Positions 45,225 through 53,356 of a stretch of DNA of 64,000 nucleotides are shown here, piece after piece; the stretch's first letter is position 1, and each line of letters starts with the position of its first letter. This stretch comes from Acidobacteriota bacterium (GTDB lineage: Bacteria > Acidobacteriota > Thermoanaerobaculia > Multivoradales > Multivoraceae), in contig JAPPFP010000020.1 of NCBI GenBank assembly GCA_028877275.1, positions 82,645-146,644 of the forward strand, in the 5' to 3' direction. Below the pieces are notes generated by a model. That model had not been told where the DNA came from and made no database searches. It worked only from the letters and a program-made list of their open reading frames with translations. The position numbers and the translations under genes are program-made.

Positions 45225-46256
45225 TCAACCGGCGGCAGCTCCGCGATCTCCGAACGCTGAGGCGATCGACTCCCCGTAGGGCGGCCGGAGCACGCCCGCG
45301 TCGGTGATCAATGCGGCCACCAGCTCCGCCGGCGTGACGTCGAACGCAATGTTCAGGGCCTCGGTGTCCAGGGGCGCGATCCGCTTGCCGAAGGCGTGGA
45401 CCACCTCCTCCGCGTCGCGCTCCTCGATCGGGATGTCGGCCCCCGAGGCCGTGCCGCGATCGATCGTCGACAGGGGCGCCGCGACGTAGAAGGGAACCCC
45501 GTGACGGGCCGCGAGCACGGCGACCGGGTAGGTGCCGACCTTGTTCGCGACGTCGCCGTTGGCGGCGATCCGGTCGGCGCCGACGACGATCTTCTGGACC
45601 CAGCCGCGCGCGATGATCGCACCGGCGCTGTTGTCCGTGATCAGGCGGTGCGGGATCTCGAGCCGGTTGAGTTCCCAAGTGGTCAGCCGGGAGCCCTGAA
45701 GCAGCGGCCGGGTCTCGTCGACCCACACGCTGGCGAGCCGCCCCGCCGACCACGCCGCCTCGACAACGCCGATCGCCGTGCCGTAGCCGGCGGTCGCCAG
45801 GGCGCCCGCGTTGCAGTGGGTCAGGACGCGGTCGCCCTCTTCGAACAGCTCCCTGCCGAATCCGCCGATCCGGCGGTTGGCCTCGACGTCCTCGCGGTGC
45901 AGGTCGCGGGCCCAGGCGAGCAGCCGGGTGTGCAGCTCTTCGCGCTCCCCGGCTTCGACGGCGCGATCATGGAGTGCGCGGCCCTGGTCCAGAGCCCAGC
46001 GCAGGTTCACCGCGGTGGGTCGCGTCGCGAGCAGCAGCTCGTAGGCGGCAGCGAAGTCCCCGGCGCCGAGCGCGAGGCCGTAGGCCGCGGCAACACCGAT
46101 CGCCGGAGCACCCCGGACCGCAAGACGCCGAATCGCGTCAGCAACGTCCTCGGGGCGCCGGCAGTGGAGCCACACTTCCTGTTCCGGGAGCAGGGTCTGA
46201 TCCAGCAGCAGAAGCTCACCGTCGCTCCACCGGATCGGCGAGAAACCACCTGCCAT
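45225..46256 (-). CDS. mtnA: S-methyl-5-thioribose-1-phosphate isomerase
   Basis: This 343-residue protein has RRLAVRGAPAIGVAAAYG, LTHCNAGALATAGYGTAIG with the catalytic Cys, VDETRPLLQGSRLT, VVGADRIAANGDVANKVGTY (abridged) with the catalytic Asp, and DIPIEER. MtnA isomerises methylthioribose-1-phosphate in methionine salvage. The remaining salvage genes are not nearby. The ATG at 46256 has a -10 box 6 nt upstream and no Shine-Dalgarno. Confidence 0.95.
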   Translation of the reverse strand: MAGGFSPIRWSDGELLLLDQTLLPEQEVWLHCRRPEDVADAIRRLAVRGAPAIGVAAAYGLALGAGDFAAAYELLLATRPTAVNLRWALDQGRALHDRAVEAGEREELHTRLLAWARDLHREDVEANRRIGGFGRELFEEGDRVLTHCNAGALATAGYGTAIGVVEAAWSAGRLASVWVDETRPLLQGSRLTTWELNRLEIPHRLITDNSAGAIIARGWVQKIVVGADRIAANGDVANKVGTYPVAVLAARHGVPFYVAAPLSTIDRGTASGADIPIEERDAEEVVHAFGKRIAPLDTEALNIAFDVTPAELVAALITDAGVLRPPYGESIASAFGDRGAAAG

Positions 46257-46262
46257 CGCCGA

Positions 46263-46268
46263 AGCCTA
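46263..46268 (-). promoter_or_regulatory. -10 box of a probably leaderless mtnA transcript
   Basis: On the minus strand TAGGCT is followed by 6 nt (TCGGCG) and the ATG of mtnA. Confidence 0.45.
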
Positions 46269-46276
46269 GCGCCGCT

Positions 46277-46906
46277 TCAGACGGCCTTCCATTCCTCCCG
46301 GTCCCGCACGTAGCGGAGGATCTGGATCTTGCCGGTGCGGTTGTAGACCCGAACCGCGAACAGATGGTAGCCGTCCGTGACGAAGACGGTACCCGGACTC
46401 GCCGTGCCAAGCGGCCCGAACGAGGCCAGGTCGCTACGGCCGAACCGCACCGGGTCATCCAGCCGGTCCAGCCGATCCGAACCGGTGAAGCCGCGGGGCT
46501 CGAGGTCCTCCGGGAAACCGAAACGCACGCCGCTGCCAACATGGAGCAGGCGGGCCGGACGACGAATTCGCGGGTCCGTTCCGGTCCGCAGGTCCGCCGT
46601 GCGCACACCGTCGCCGTCGCCGTCAGCGTAGAGGGAGAAGACGGAAGGCACGCCGTCCGGCGCCGCCTGGTCGACCTCGAACCGAACCGCGATCGCGACG
46701 CCGTGCCGGGCCGCGCCGGCGCGGGCGTTCCAGAAGGCCGCCGCGACCTCCGAAGCAGCCAGACGCACCCGATGCTGGGAGATCTGGTGGCGCACGGGCG
46801 GCGCCACCAGGGTCGCCAGCAGGGCGAGCACCGCCGTGGCGATCAGAAGTTCGATCAGCGTAAAGCCGTGGAGCATGGAGACGGACGCGCGTCCGTCCGC
46901 CTCCAT
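46277..46906 (-). CDS. GspH/FimT-like pseudopilin
   Basis: This protein of about 209 residues has a type IV prepilin leader cut at G|FTLIELLIATAVLALLATLV (Glu at +5), then a GspH-like globular domain (AASEVAAAFWNARAGAARHGV, abridged). It would be processed by PilD and assembled in a type IV pilus, competence or type II secretion pseudopilus. ATG 46906 gives a 14-residue leader; ATG 46876 gives only 4. A perfect 18-bp palindrome (46880-46897) lies between these two starts. It follows the ComEA-like gene. Confidence 0.85.
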   Translation of the reverse strand: MEADGRASVSMLHGFTLIELLIATAVLALLATLVAPPVRHQISQHRVRLAASEVAAAFWNARAGAARHGVAIAVRFEVDQAAPDGVPSVFSLYADGDGDGVRTADLRTGTDPRIRRPARLLHVGSGVRFGFPEDLEPRGFTGSDRLDRLDDPVRFGRSDLASFGPLGTASPGTVFVTDGYHLFAVRVYNRTGKIQILRYVRDREEWKAV

Positions 46907-46928
46907 GCCGCCCAGGCCGCGGTCCCGG

Positions 46929-47297
46929 TCAGGGGCCGTCGGAGGGGCCATCCGACCCCGACCCGCCGGCCGGTTCGGTCTCTTCCCGGGGGATCCGCAC
47001 CTTCTCGGTCAACGTCGTCTCGCCTTCGATCGCGACGTACGGTCGCATCCGCTCGAACGAGCGCTCGCCGATCCCGCGCACGAGCATCAGGTCGGTCGGC
47101 GACTCGAACTCGCCGTTGTCGGTTCGAAACTCCACGATCCGTCCCGCCGTCGAGGGCCCGACGCCCGGCAACAGGGAAAGGGCGGCGGCATCGGCCGTGT
47201 TGATGTTGACCACACCGTCCGCCGCTCCGGCGGGCAGCGCCGCCAGCAGGCTCAGCAGGGTCACTGCCAGTAGTGCGATCCTCTTTCGTCTTGTCAT
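46929..47297 (-). CDS. ComEA-like helix-hairpin-helix protein
   Basis: This 122-residue exported protein starts at the ATG at 47297, which has GGAG at 6-nt spacing. A signal peptide ends PAGAAD. Two helix-hairpin-helix motifs follow: NINTADAAALSLLPGVGPSTAGRIVEF (abridged) and LMLVRGIGERSFERMRPYV. A Pro/Gly-rich tail ends the protein. ComEA-type proteins bind incoming DNA in natural transformation; the next gene encodes a pseudopilin, which supports a DNA-uptake or pilus role. Confidence 0.85.
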   Translation of the reverse strand: MTRRKRIALLAVTLLSLLAALPAGAADGVVNINTADAAALSLLPGVGPSTAGRIVEFRTDNGEFESPTDLMLVRGIGERSFERMRPYVAIEGETTLTEKVRIPREETEPAGGSGSDGPSDGP

Positions 47298-47388
47298 GTG
47301 CATCTCCGTTCGTCCCCCGGAATTCGGGTGGGGGTGTTGCTGGTTGATCCAACGGCGTTCCCGGTTCAGGAGTGGGCCCGGGGGAGTT

Positions 47389-47412
47389 AGGGGGGCACCG
47401 CAGTGCCCCCCT
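47389..47412. terminator. strong 10-bp hairpin in the comEA/lepB interval
   Basis: AGGGGGGCAC-CGCA-GTGCCCCCCT is a perfect 10-bp stem with a 4-nt loop. No T-tract follows, so it may be a terminator, an attenuator or a structural part of the leader. Confidence 0.5.
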
Positions 47413-47753
47413 GATCCCTTGCCAACTTGGCTTTTCGGTTACCCCTTGGGCACCTCCTTGCTCCGGGTCCGTAGGTGCCGCTCGCCTCTTTCAAGTTCCC
47501 GGCCAACCATTGGCCACCCCGCTTAACTGCACCAAACAAAAGGTGTTGGCGACACAGAAGACACCGTGGACCGAGAGCGATTCGTCAATGCAACTTGACT
47601 CGCCACCACCTCGAACCGCCCGGATCTGTCTGAGCCCGCTGCGCGTAGCGGTGGACCGCTCCCGGGGTCAACAGAACTGGACGGATTCCAGATCTTCTGA
47701 CTCGCCAGCCACCACCTGGGAACACGGCGGTCGGGACCCCCGCCCGATCGTTG

Positions 47754-47759
47754 TAGATT
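47754..47759 (+). promoter_or_regulatory. -10 box directly upstream of lepB
   Basis: TAGATT is followed by 9 nt and the ATG at 47769, which would give a leader of about three bases or none. Confidence 0.4.
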
Positions 47760-47768
47760 AGCCGGCCG

Positions 47769-48506
47769 ATGGCACGCGACCAGAAGAAAACGCCGGAGCA
47801 TCCCAGGGCGCGCCACAGCTCGGTGATCCGCGAGTACGTGGAGGCCCTGATCGTGGCCGCCGTGTTCCTCGGGTTCACGAACAACTTCGTCCTGAAGACC
47901 TTCTACATCCCCAGCGGCTCGATGGAGAACACGCTGCTCATCGGCGATCACCTGTTCGTGAACCGCTACATCTTCGGGCCCCGCCCCACGATGCTCGAAC
48001 AGAAGCTGCTCCCGGGCCGCGAGGTCCAGCGCGGCGACATCGTCATCTTCCGGTCGCCCGAGACGCCGAAGCTGGACCTGGTCAAGCGGTGCATCGGTCT
48101 GGCCGGCGACGAGCTGAACATGGTCAACAAACAGCTCTTCGTGAACGGCAAGCCGGTCGATGACGACGCCTACGTGATCCACCGCGACGAGAAGGTCTAC
48201 CCCGCTACGGGTCCGTACGGTCAGTACAGCAAGAGCCGAGACAACTGGGGACCCGTCACCGTGCCCGAGGATCACCTCTTCTGCATGGGCGACAACCGCG
48301 ACGAATCCCTCGATTCCCGGTCGTGGGGGAACGTGCCGGTGAAGCTCATCAAGGGCCGCGCGGTCATGGTCTACTGGTCATACGGTGGAGAAACGTCGGA
48401 CGGCACCTGGCACGGCTTCGGCCACCGTCTGAAGCAGCTCATGAACACGGCCCTCGGCTTCCTGACCAAGACCCGCTGGGAGCGGACGTTCAAGCTCATC
48501 CAGTAG
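47769..48506 (+). CDS. lepB: signal peptidase I, first of a tandem pair
   Basis: This 245-residue protein has one N-terminal membrane segment (residues about 25-42), the catalytic Ser in IPSGSMENTLLIGDH, the catalytic Lys in DLVKRCIGLAGDE, and the box E region GDNRDESLDSRSWG. It removes signal peptides at the outer face of the inner membrane. A second, shorter lepB follows after 13 nt. Confidence 0.95.
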   Translation: MARDQKKTPEHPRARHSSVIREYVEALIVAAVFLGFTNNFVLKTFYIPSGSMENTLLIGDHLFVNRYIFGPRPTMLEQKLLPGREVQRGDIVIFRSPETPKLDLVKRCIGLAGDELNMVNKQLFVNGKPVDDDAYVIHRDEKVYPATGPYGQYSKSRDNWGPVTVPEDHLFCMGDNRDESLDSRSWGNVPVKLIKGRAVMVYWSYGGETSDGTWHGFGHRLKQLMNTALGFLTKTRWERTFKLIQ

Positions 48507-48519
48507 GACGCTGGGACAC

Positions 48520-49167
48520 GTGACGCCGAACGTCTCGTGGGGCCGCCGGATACCGGTCGATGTCGCGGCGGCGCTGCTCGTCGCCGCCGTGTTCGCCCTC
48601 TTTACCCGGGCGTTTCTCGTGCAGGCCTACCGCATCCCGTCCGAGTCGATGGAGCCGACGCTGCTGGTCGGCGACCACCTCCTGATCAACAAGTTCATCT
48701 TCGGCGCCGGGGCCGGTCGCTGGGGACCTCTCGTGCCGCAACGCGAAGTCCGGCGAGGCGATCTGGTCACGTTTCAGGGCATCGAGGACCCGTCCCAGGA
48801 GCTGCTGAAGCGCTGCGTGGCGACCGCCGGCGACGAAGTGGAGATCAACGCGAAGAGACTCCGCCTGGGCGGAGCCGCCGTCGACGAGTCGGCGTACGCG
48901 GTCCACTCGGACGAACTCGTCTATCCCCGGTCCGACTTTCTCCACGAGACAGTCTGGCGCCGGGACTCGTTCGGCCCCGAGCGGGTGCCCGAGCGGAGCC
49001 TGTTCTGCCTCGGAGACAACCGGGACATCTCGCGGGACTCACGCTTCTTCGGCTCGGTCGGAACGAACCTCGTGCGCGGCCGACCGCTACTCGTCTACTG
49101 GTCGCGGGACCGGGAGGCGGGCCGTTGGCGCTTCCGCTGGCGGCGTACCCTGCACGTTCCGCGCTGA
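48520..49167 (+). CDS. lepB: signal peptidase I, second of a tandem pair
   Basis: This 215-residue paralogue starts with GTG and has a membrane segment (residues 13-30), Ser in IPSESMEPTLLVGDH, Lys in ELLKRCVATAGDE and GDNRDISRDSRFFG. All catalytic boxes are intact, so both copies are probably active. They differ in the central loops, which suggests different substrate preference rather than simple redundancy (inference). Confidence 0.93.
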   Translation: MTPNVSWGRRIPVDVAAALLVAAVFALFTRAFLVQAYRIPSESMEPTLLVGDHLLINKFIFGAGAGRWGPLVPQREVRRGDLVTFQGIEDPSQELLKRCVATAGDEVEINAKRLRLGGAAVDESAYAVHSDELVYPRSDFLHETVWRRDSFGPERVPERSLFCLGDNRDISRDSRFFGSVGTNLVRGRPLLVYWSRDREAGRWRFRWRRTLHVPR

Positions 49168-49169
49168 AA

Positions 49170-49865
49170 CTACGCGCAGGCTTCGGCCAGCGCCGCCAGG
49201 GCGGCTTCCGGGTCGGGCGCCTGCGTCAGCGGACGGCCGATCACCAGCAGGTCGGCTCCCGCCCCAAGCGCCGCCGCTGGCGAAGCGACCCGGCGCTGAT
49301 CGTCGGCGCCAGCCGAGGTTTCGAAGCGGATGCCGGGACTCACCAGCAGCAACTCCGGGCCGAGCCGGGCACGAAGAGTCGCCAACTCGAGAGGCGAGCA
49401 GACCACGCCGGCGCAGCCCGCCGCCTCCGCCGACGTCGCCCAGGACAGGACACGGTCCCCCGCCGTTCCGGGAAGGTCGAGGTCCTGGAGATCGTCGGCG
49501 CCCAGGTGAGTGAGCACGGTGATCCCCAGCACCCGCACCTCGTCTCCCGCCTCCTCAGCCGCCGCCTCGAGCATTCGCCGTCCACCGCCCGCATGCACCG
49601 TCAGGTACGTCACGGCGAGCTCCTTCGCGGCTCCGACCGCACCCGCGACGGTGCTCGGGATGTCGTGGAACTTCATGTCGAGGAAGACGTCGGCGCCCGT
49701 GGCGGCGGCCTCCCGCACCGCATCCCGGCCCCATCGCAGGACGACGCGCGGCCCCACTTTCAGCACGCCGACGCGTGGCCCGAACAGGCCGCACCAGCGG
49801 CTGTAGGTGTCGCGATCGTCCGTGTCGAGGGCGACCGCGATGCGCTCCAGCCTCGCTTCGGTCAT
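49170..49865 (-). CDS. pyrF: orotidine 5'-phosphate decarboxylase
   Basis: This 231-residue TIM barrel has VALDTDD, the catalytic cluster DVFLDMKFHDIPSTV with the D-x-K-x-x-D pattern, LTVHAGGG and the C-terminal SPGIRF and GRPLTQA phosphate-binding parts. It makes UMP from OMP. Its ATG overlaps the pyrD stop (ATGA), placing it last in pyrK-pyrD-pyrF. Confidence 0.95.
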   Translation of the reverse strand: MTEARLERIAVALDTDDRDTYSRWCGLFGPRVGVLKVGPRVVLRWGRDAVREAAATGADVFLDMKFHDIPSTVAGAVGAAKELAVTYLTVHAGGGRRMLEAAAEEAGDEVRVLGITVLTHLGADDLQDLDLPGTAGDRVLSWATSAEAAGCAGVVCSPLELATLRARLGPELLLVSPGIRFETSAGADDQRRVASPAAALGAGADLLVIGRPLTQAPDPEAALAALAEACA

Positions 49866-50806
49866 TCCGCTCTCGCCGCCGCCCCGATCAGGGATTCGAC
49901 CGAGGGAGTGCCTTCGGCCCGCAAGCGCTCCCGCAGTCCGTCGACCAGCCGCTCCGCGGTACGGGGGTCCCGGAACAGGGCCGTTCCAACCTGCACGGCC
50001 GAAGCGCCGGCCAGGAGGAACTCCAGCACGTCGTCGACCGTCTCGATGCCGCCGATCCCGATGACCGGCAGGTCGACCTCGCGCGCGACGTCGAAGACGA
50101 TGCGCAGCGCCAGCGGCTTGATCGCCGGCCCCGACAGACCGCCGCGGATCGTCGACAGGACCGGGCGCATGGTCGCCGTGTCGATCGCCATGCCGACGAA
50201 CGTGTTCACCGCCGACAGGATATCGGCGCCGCCTTCCTCCGCCGCCCGGCCGAGGGCCTGCGGTGAGGTCACGTTGGGCGACAGCTTGACGATGATCGGC
50301 TTGTCCGTCGCCGACCGCACCCGCCGCACCAGACGGGAGAGGATCTCCGGGTCGTGGCCGAACTCGATGCCGCCCTTGCTCACGTTCGGACAGGAGACGT
50401 TCAGCTCGACCGCGGCCACGCCCTCGTACGGGTCGACGCGCTCGGCGAGCCGCACGTAGTCGTCCTGGGCGTAGCCGAACAGGTTGACGATCACCTTGGG
50501 CGGCAGGTCCTTCAAGCCCGGCAGGACGTCGCTCAGGAACCGGTCGACCCCGATGTTCTGCAGTCCGATCGAGTTCAACATCCCGCCACGGGTCTCGGCG
50601 ATCCGGACCGGCGGATTGCCGGCCAGGGGCTCGAGCGACAGGCCCTTGGTCACCAGACCGCCCAGGCGATGAAGGTCGGCGCGCTCAGCGAACTCCAGGC
50701 CGTAGCCGAACGTGCCGCTCGCGGTGAGAATCGGGTTCCGCAGCCGAAGTGGGCCGACCCGGGTCGACAGATCCGGTGGAGGGAGGCTCGCCGCGCCGGC
50801 GCTCAC
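49862..50806 (-). CDS. pyrD: dihydroorotate dehydrogenase, class 1B catalytic subunit
   Basis: This 314-residue protein has LRNPILTASGTFGYG, NSIGLQN, the catalytic Cys loop ELNVSCPNV, IIVKLSPNVT and GIGGIETVDDVLEFLLAGASAVQVGTA (abridged). The Cys rather than Ser base and the adjacent pyrK mark it as class 1B, which passes electrons to NAD+ through PyrK. The GTG at 50806 overlaps the pyrK stop (GTGA); another GTG lies 3 nt upstream. Confidence 0.95.
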   Translation of the reverse strand: MSAGAASLPPPDLSTRVGPLRLRNPILTASGTFGYGLEFAERADLHRLGGLVTKGLSLEPLAGNPPVRIAETRGGMLNSIGLQNIGVDRFLSDVLPGLKDLPPKVIVNLFGYAQDDYVRLAERVDPYEGVAAVELNVSCPNVSKGGIEFGHDPEILSRLVRRVRSATDKPIIVKLSPNVTSPQALGRAAEEGGADILSAVNTFVGMAIDTATMRPVLSTIRGGLSGPAIKPLALRIVFDVAREVDLPVIGIGGIETVDDVLEFLLAGASAVQVGTALFRDPRTAERLVDGLRERLRAEGTPSVESLIGAAARAE

Positions 50807-51615
50807 CACGCCACCTCGTCCAGCCGGAAGACAGGCCCTTGCCGGCAGCAGAGCGCGTAGCCGCCGTTCTTCAGGGTGACCGCGCAGCCCAGACAGGCGC
50901 CGTAGCCGCAACCCATCGGCGTCTCCGTCGCCGCCTCGCCGGCGACTCCGCCAGCGGCCGCGATCCGCGCCACCGCCGCCATCAAGCCATGTGGCCCGCA
51001 CGTGAAGATGGTCGTGTAGCCGGCGCCGGCGCGCAGGCCCGCCTCCAGCGGCGTCGTGATCAGACCGCGCTCACCTGCGCTGCCGTCCTCGGTCGTCTTC
51101 ACTAGCCTGCCGCCCGCGCGCTCGCTGAGACGCCGGAAGGTCTCCGCCTCGACCAGGTCCTCCGCGCTGCGGCCTCCATAGAAGAAGTCGAAAGACCGGC
51201 CAGCCCGCTCGAGGGCCTGGGCCAGCAGGCCCAGACCGGCGGATCCGATCCCACCCGCAACCAGCGCCGCCCGGCCGGATTCGGGAGAATGGTCTACCAC
51301 ACTATGAAATCCGGTCCCCAGAGGACCGAGAACCGGGATCCGCTCGCCGGGGACACAGGCGGCAAGGGCCTCCGTGCCGCGACCGATGACCTTCCCGAGC
51401 AGTGAGATGACCAGCGAGCCGTCGGGCGTCGCCTCCTGGTCGTAGACCGAGAACGCCCGCCGGAGGTACGGCTCGGGGCGGTTGGCCCCCGCGACCATGA
51501 CGAACTGGCCGGGTTCCGCGGGCTCCATGGCCCCGACGCGTGCCCGCAGCAGGAAGTAGGGCAAAGGCAACGCCTGGACATCGAGCACTTCTCCTCTCGA
51601 GTCCAGTGCCGCCAT
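50803..51615 (-). CDS. pyrK: dihydroorotate dehydrogenase electron-transfer subunit
   Basis: This 270-residue protein has an FAD-binding barrel (LRRAFSVYDQ), an NAD-binding domain (VAGGIGSAGLGLLAQAL) and the C-terminal [2Fe-2S] motif GCGYGACLGCAV with a further Cys in YALCCRQGP. It transfers electrons from PyrD to NAD+. The ATG has TACCCT 9 nt upstream and no Shine-Dalgarno. It is divergent from the membrane phosphodiesterase-like gene. Confidence 0.95.
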   Translation of the reverse strand: MAALDSRGEVLDVQALPLPYFLLRARVGAMEPAEPGQFVMVAGANRPEPYLRRAFSVYDQEATPDGSLVISLLGKVIGRGTEALAACVPGERIPVLGPLGTGFHSVVDHSPESGRAALVAGGIGSAGLGLLAQALERAGRSFDFFYGGRSAEDLVEAETFRRLSERAGGRLVKTTEDGSAGERGLITTPLEAGLRAGAGYTTIFTCGPHGLMAAVARIAAAGGVAGEAATETPMGCGYGACLGCAVTLKNGGYALCCRQGPVFRLDEVAW

Positions 51616-51675
51616 GGCGCGGCGAGGGTAGCACCGTCCAGGGAACCGACCCACGTGCGGGCCGGGCCGGCCCGC

Positions 51676-51681
51676 TAGAGT
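51676..51681 (+). promoter_or_regulatory. -10 box of a probably leaderless membrane-protein gene
   Basis: TAGAGT is followed by 7 nt and the GTG at 51689. Confidence 0.5.
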
Positions 51682-51688
51682 CGCATCC

Positions 51689-53338
51689 GTGAATCGGGAA
51701 CGCCTGCTCGCCAGCGCCGCTTGCGCGGTGCCTGGCCTCCTTGCCGGGATCCACCTAGCCGGGCTTCTCTTCTTTCTCAACCCCCACCTGCCGTTCCATC
51801 CCTGGCCCGTCATCCGGACCAGTGCCTACTACGGGGTCCTGGGAGCTCTCGCTGCCTGCGCGTTGCTCCTCGCCGTGTCCTGGCACCGCCCTGAACGCGC
51901 CCTCCGCCTCCTGCCCTGGACGATGGCCACGGTGTTCGGCGCAGCCGCCGTGCTCGACCTCACCCACGCGGCCCGCTACGAGCACTTTCTGCCGCCCGGC
52001 ATCCACGACCGCCTGATCAAGGCCGGTCTCTGGCTCGTCCTTGCTTCGCTGATCACCGCCTACACCGCGTTCCTCCACACCTACCGGCGGAAGCGCCCGT
52101 ACGGCGCCCGCTCCCGTTTCGGCATCGCGGGTCTGGCGGTGTTGACCGTCTACTCCGTCTTTGAGCGGCGCGAAGCCTTCGACCCGCCGCCGCCTCCGAC
52201 GCCGCGTGCCGCCGCGATCGACTCCGCGCCGCCGCCGAACCTGCTGATCGTGGGCCTCGACGGCGCCTCGCTCGACGCCATTCTGCCGCTCTCCGAACAG
52301 GGCCTGCTGCCCTTCTTCTCAGAGTCCATGCGCGCCGGAAGCTATGGCCGGGCGGAGTCGATCGAACCCGCCGTCCGGCTCTCGCTGTGGACCACGGTCG
52401 TCACCGGGAAGTACCCCTTCCGCCACGGTGTCGTGGCGGAGCAGACGCGCGGAGCTCCGTCCCTGCCAGGCGAGCGCTTCCACTTGACTCCGGGCGCCAT
52501 CGCGTTCGGGATCTGGGGCGATCGGGGCGCAAGCGACGGTGGGCCGGCGCTCCGGGCCTCGGCGCCGGCGCTGTGGCAGATCGCGGGAGGCTTCGGCCTC
52601 GAATCGGTCGTTCTCGACTTCGGCGTCGGCCTCACCGATGTCTCGGGCGCGCGCGCCGCGGCTCTCGGGTCGGCGATGGTCGACGAGCGCCTCGCCCGTC
52701 TCGGCGACGGTCCGCCGTCGGCTCTGTACACGGCCGCGCTGCGTGATCTCGAAACCCAGAGCCAACTCCTGGCGACGCTGGAGTCGCGCTCCCAGGAGGA
52801 ATCACGCCTGGTCGTCTTCGCGTTGATGGACGGCCTGGCCGACGTCTCCCGGCTCTACTACGACGCCTACGAGGCGGTTCAGTTCGACGGTGACCAGGCG
52901 CAGGTTCGACTGGACCGGGCGCGCTGGCTGTCCGCCTACTACGCGTTCCTCGACGGCCTGGTCGCCGAGGCCTGGGAAGCGCTTCCGCGCCCGCGCATGC
53001 TGGCCGTGGTGAGCGCCTACGGATTCGAACGGTCCGGACCCATCCGCCGTCTTCTCGGCCGCTGGAGCGAAGCGTCGGCGATTCCGGGAGGCGGCTTCCA
53101 GACTCCGGACGGCGTCCTCCTGCTTCGCGGCCAGGGCATCAAGGAGGACTTCCTGTTGACCGGGCTGGGAATCCAGGACGTGGCGCCAACCCTGCTCTAC
53201 GCTCTGAACCTGCCGGTGGCCAGGGACATCGACGGCCGCGTCATGACCGAGTCGTTCGAGCTCGCCACCCTCGCGCGCCGTCCGATCGCGTTTGTCCCAT
53301 CATATGAAACGCGCCCCGGAGGCAGCGGCCAGCGTTAG
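51689..53338 (+). CDS. membrane protein with alkaline-phosphatase-superfamily domain
   Basis: This 549-residue protein has four or five membrane segments in residues 1-160. A type I phosphodiesterase/AP-superfamily domain follows: LLIVGLDGASLDAILPLSEQG (abridged, with the metal-binding Asp), LWTTVVTGKYPFRHGV with the usual nucleophile Thr/Ser position, and a C-terminal GLGIQDVAPTLLYALNLPVARDIDG (abridged). The order resembles membrane sulfatase- or phosphoglycerol-transferase-like proteins. The substrate is unknown. The GTG start has a -10 box 7 nt upstream. Confidence 0.8.
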   Translation: MNRERLLASAACAVPGLLAGIHLAGLLFFLNPHLPFHPWPVIRTSAYYGVLGALAACALLLAVSWHRPERALRLLPWTMATVFGAAAVLDLTHAARYEHFLPPGIHDRLIKAGLWLVLASLITAYTAFLHTYRRKRPYGARSRFGIAGLAVLTVYSVFERREAFDPPPPPTPRAAAIDSAPPPNLLIVGLDGASLDAILPLSEQGLLPFFSESMRAGSYGRAESIEPAVRLSLWTTVVTGKYPFRHGVVAEQTRGAPSLPGERFHLTPGAIAFGIWGDRGASDGGPALRASAPALWQIAGGFGLESVVLDFGVGLTDVSGARAAALGSAMVDERLARLGDGPPSALYTAALRDLETQSQLLATLESRSQEESRLVVFALMDGLADVSRLYYDAYEAVQFDGDQAQVRLDRARWLSAYYAFLDGLVAEAWEALPRPRMLAVVSAYGFERSGPIRRLLGRWSEASAIPGGGFQTPDGVLLLRGQGIKEDFLLTGLGIQDVAPTLLYALNLPVARDIDGRVMTESFELATLARRPIAFVPSYETRPGGSGQR

Positions 53339-53356
53339 CACGGCTGGTTCGAAGGG

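Larger units (their letters stand above)
47298..47768. other. 470-bp non-coding interval, highly structured in 47380-47530
   Basis: No convincing gene is seen on either strand. The stretch 47413-47520 contains several complementary pairs: GGCACCT/AGGTGCC (47449-47479), GCCAACTTGGC (47421-47431) and GGCCAACCATTGGCC (47501-47515), beside the strong hairpin at 47389-47412. Read on the minus strand it would be a leader of the comEA-like gene; read on the plus strand it lies before lepB. It could be an RNA regulator, but no known riboswitch core is recognised. Confidence 0.5.

Noticed and set aside
47300..47560. c-di-GMP/cGAMP (GEMM) riboswitch before the comEA-like gene
   Set aside because: The gene context fits, but the conserved GCAAA and tetraloop-receptor segments do not appear in the required order on either strand.
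48537..50459. A 640-codon plus-strand open frame across lepB2, pyrF and pyrD
   Set aside because: It is an antisense/out-of-frame shadow caused by high GC; its product has no domain and real genes with full motifs occupy the region.
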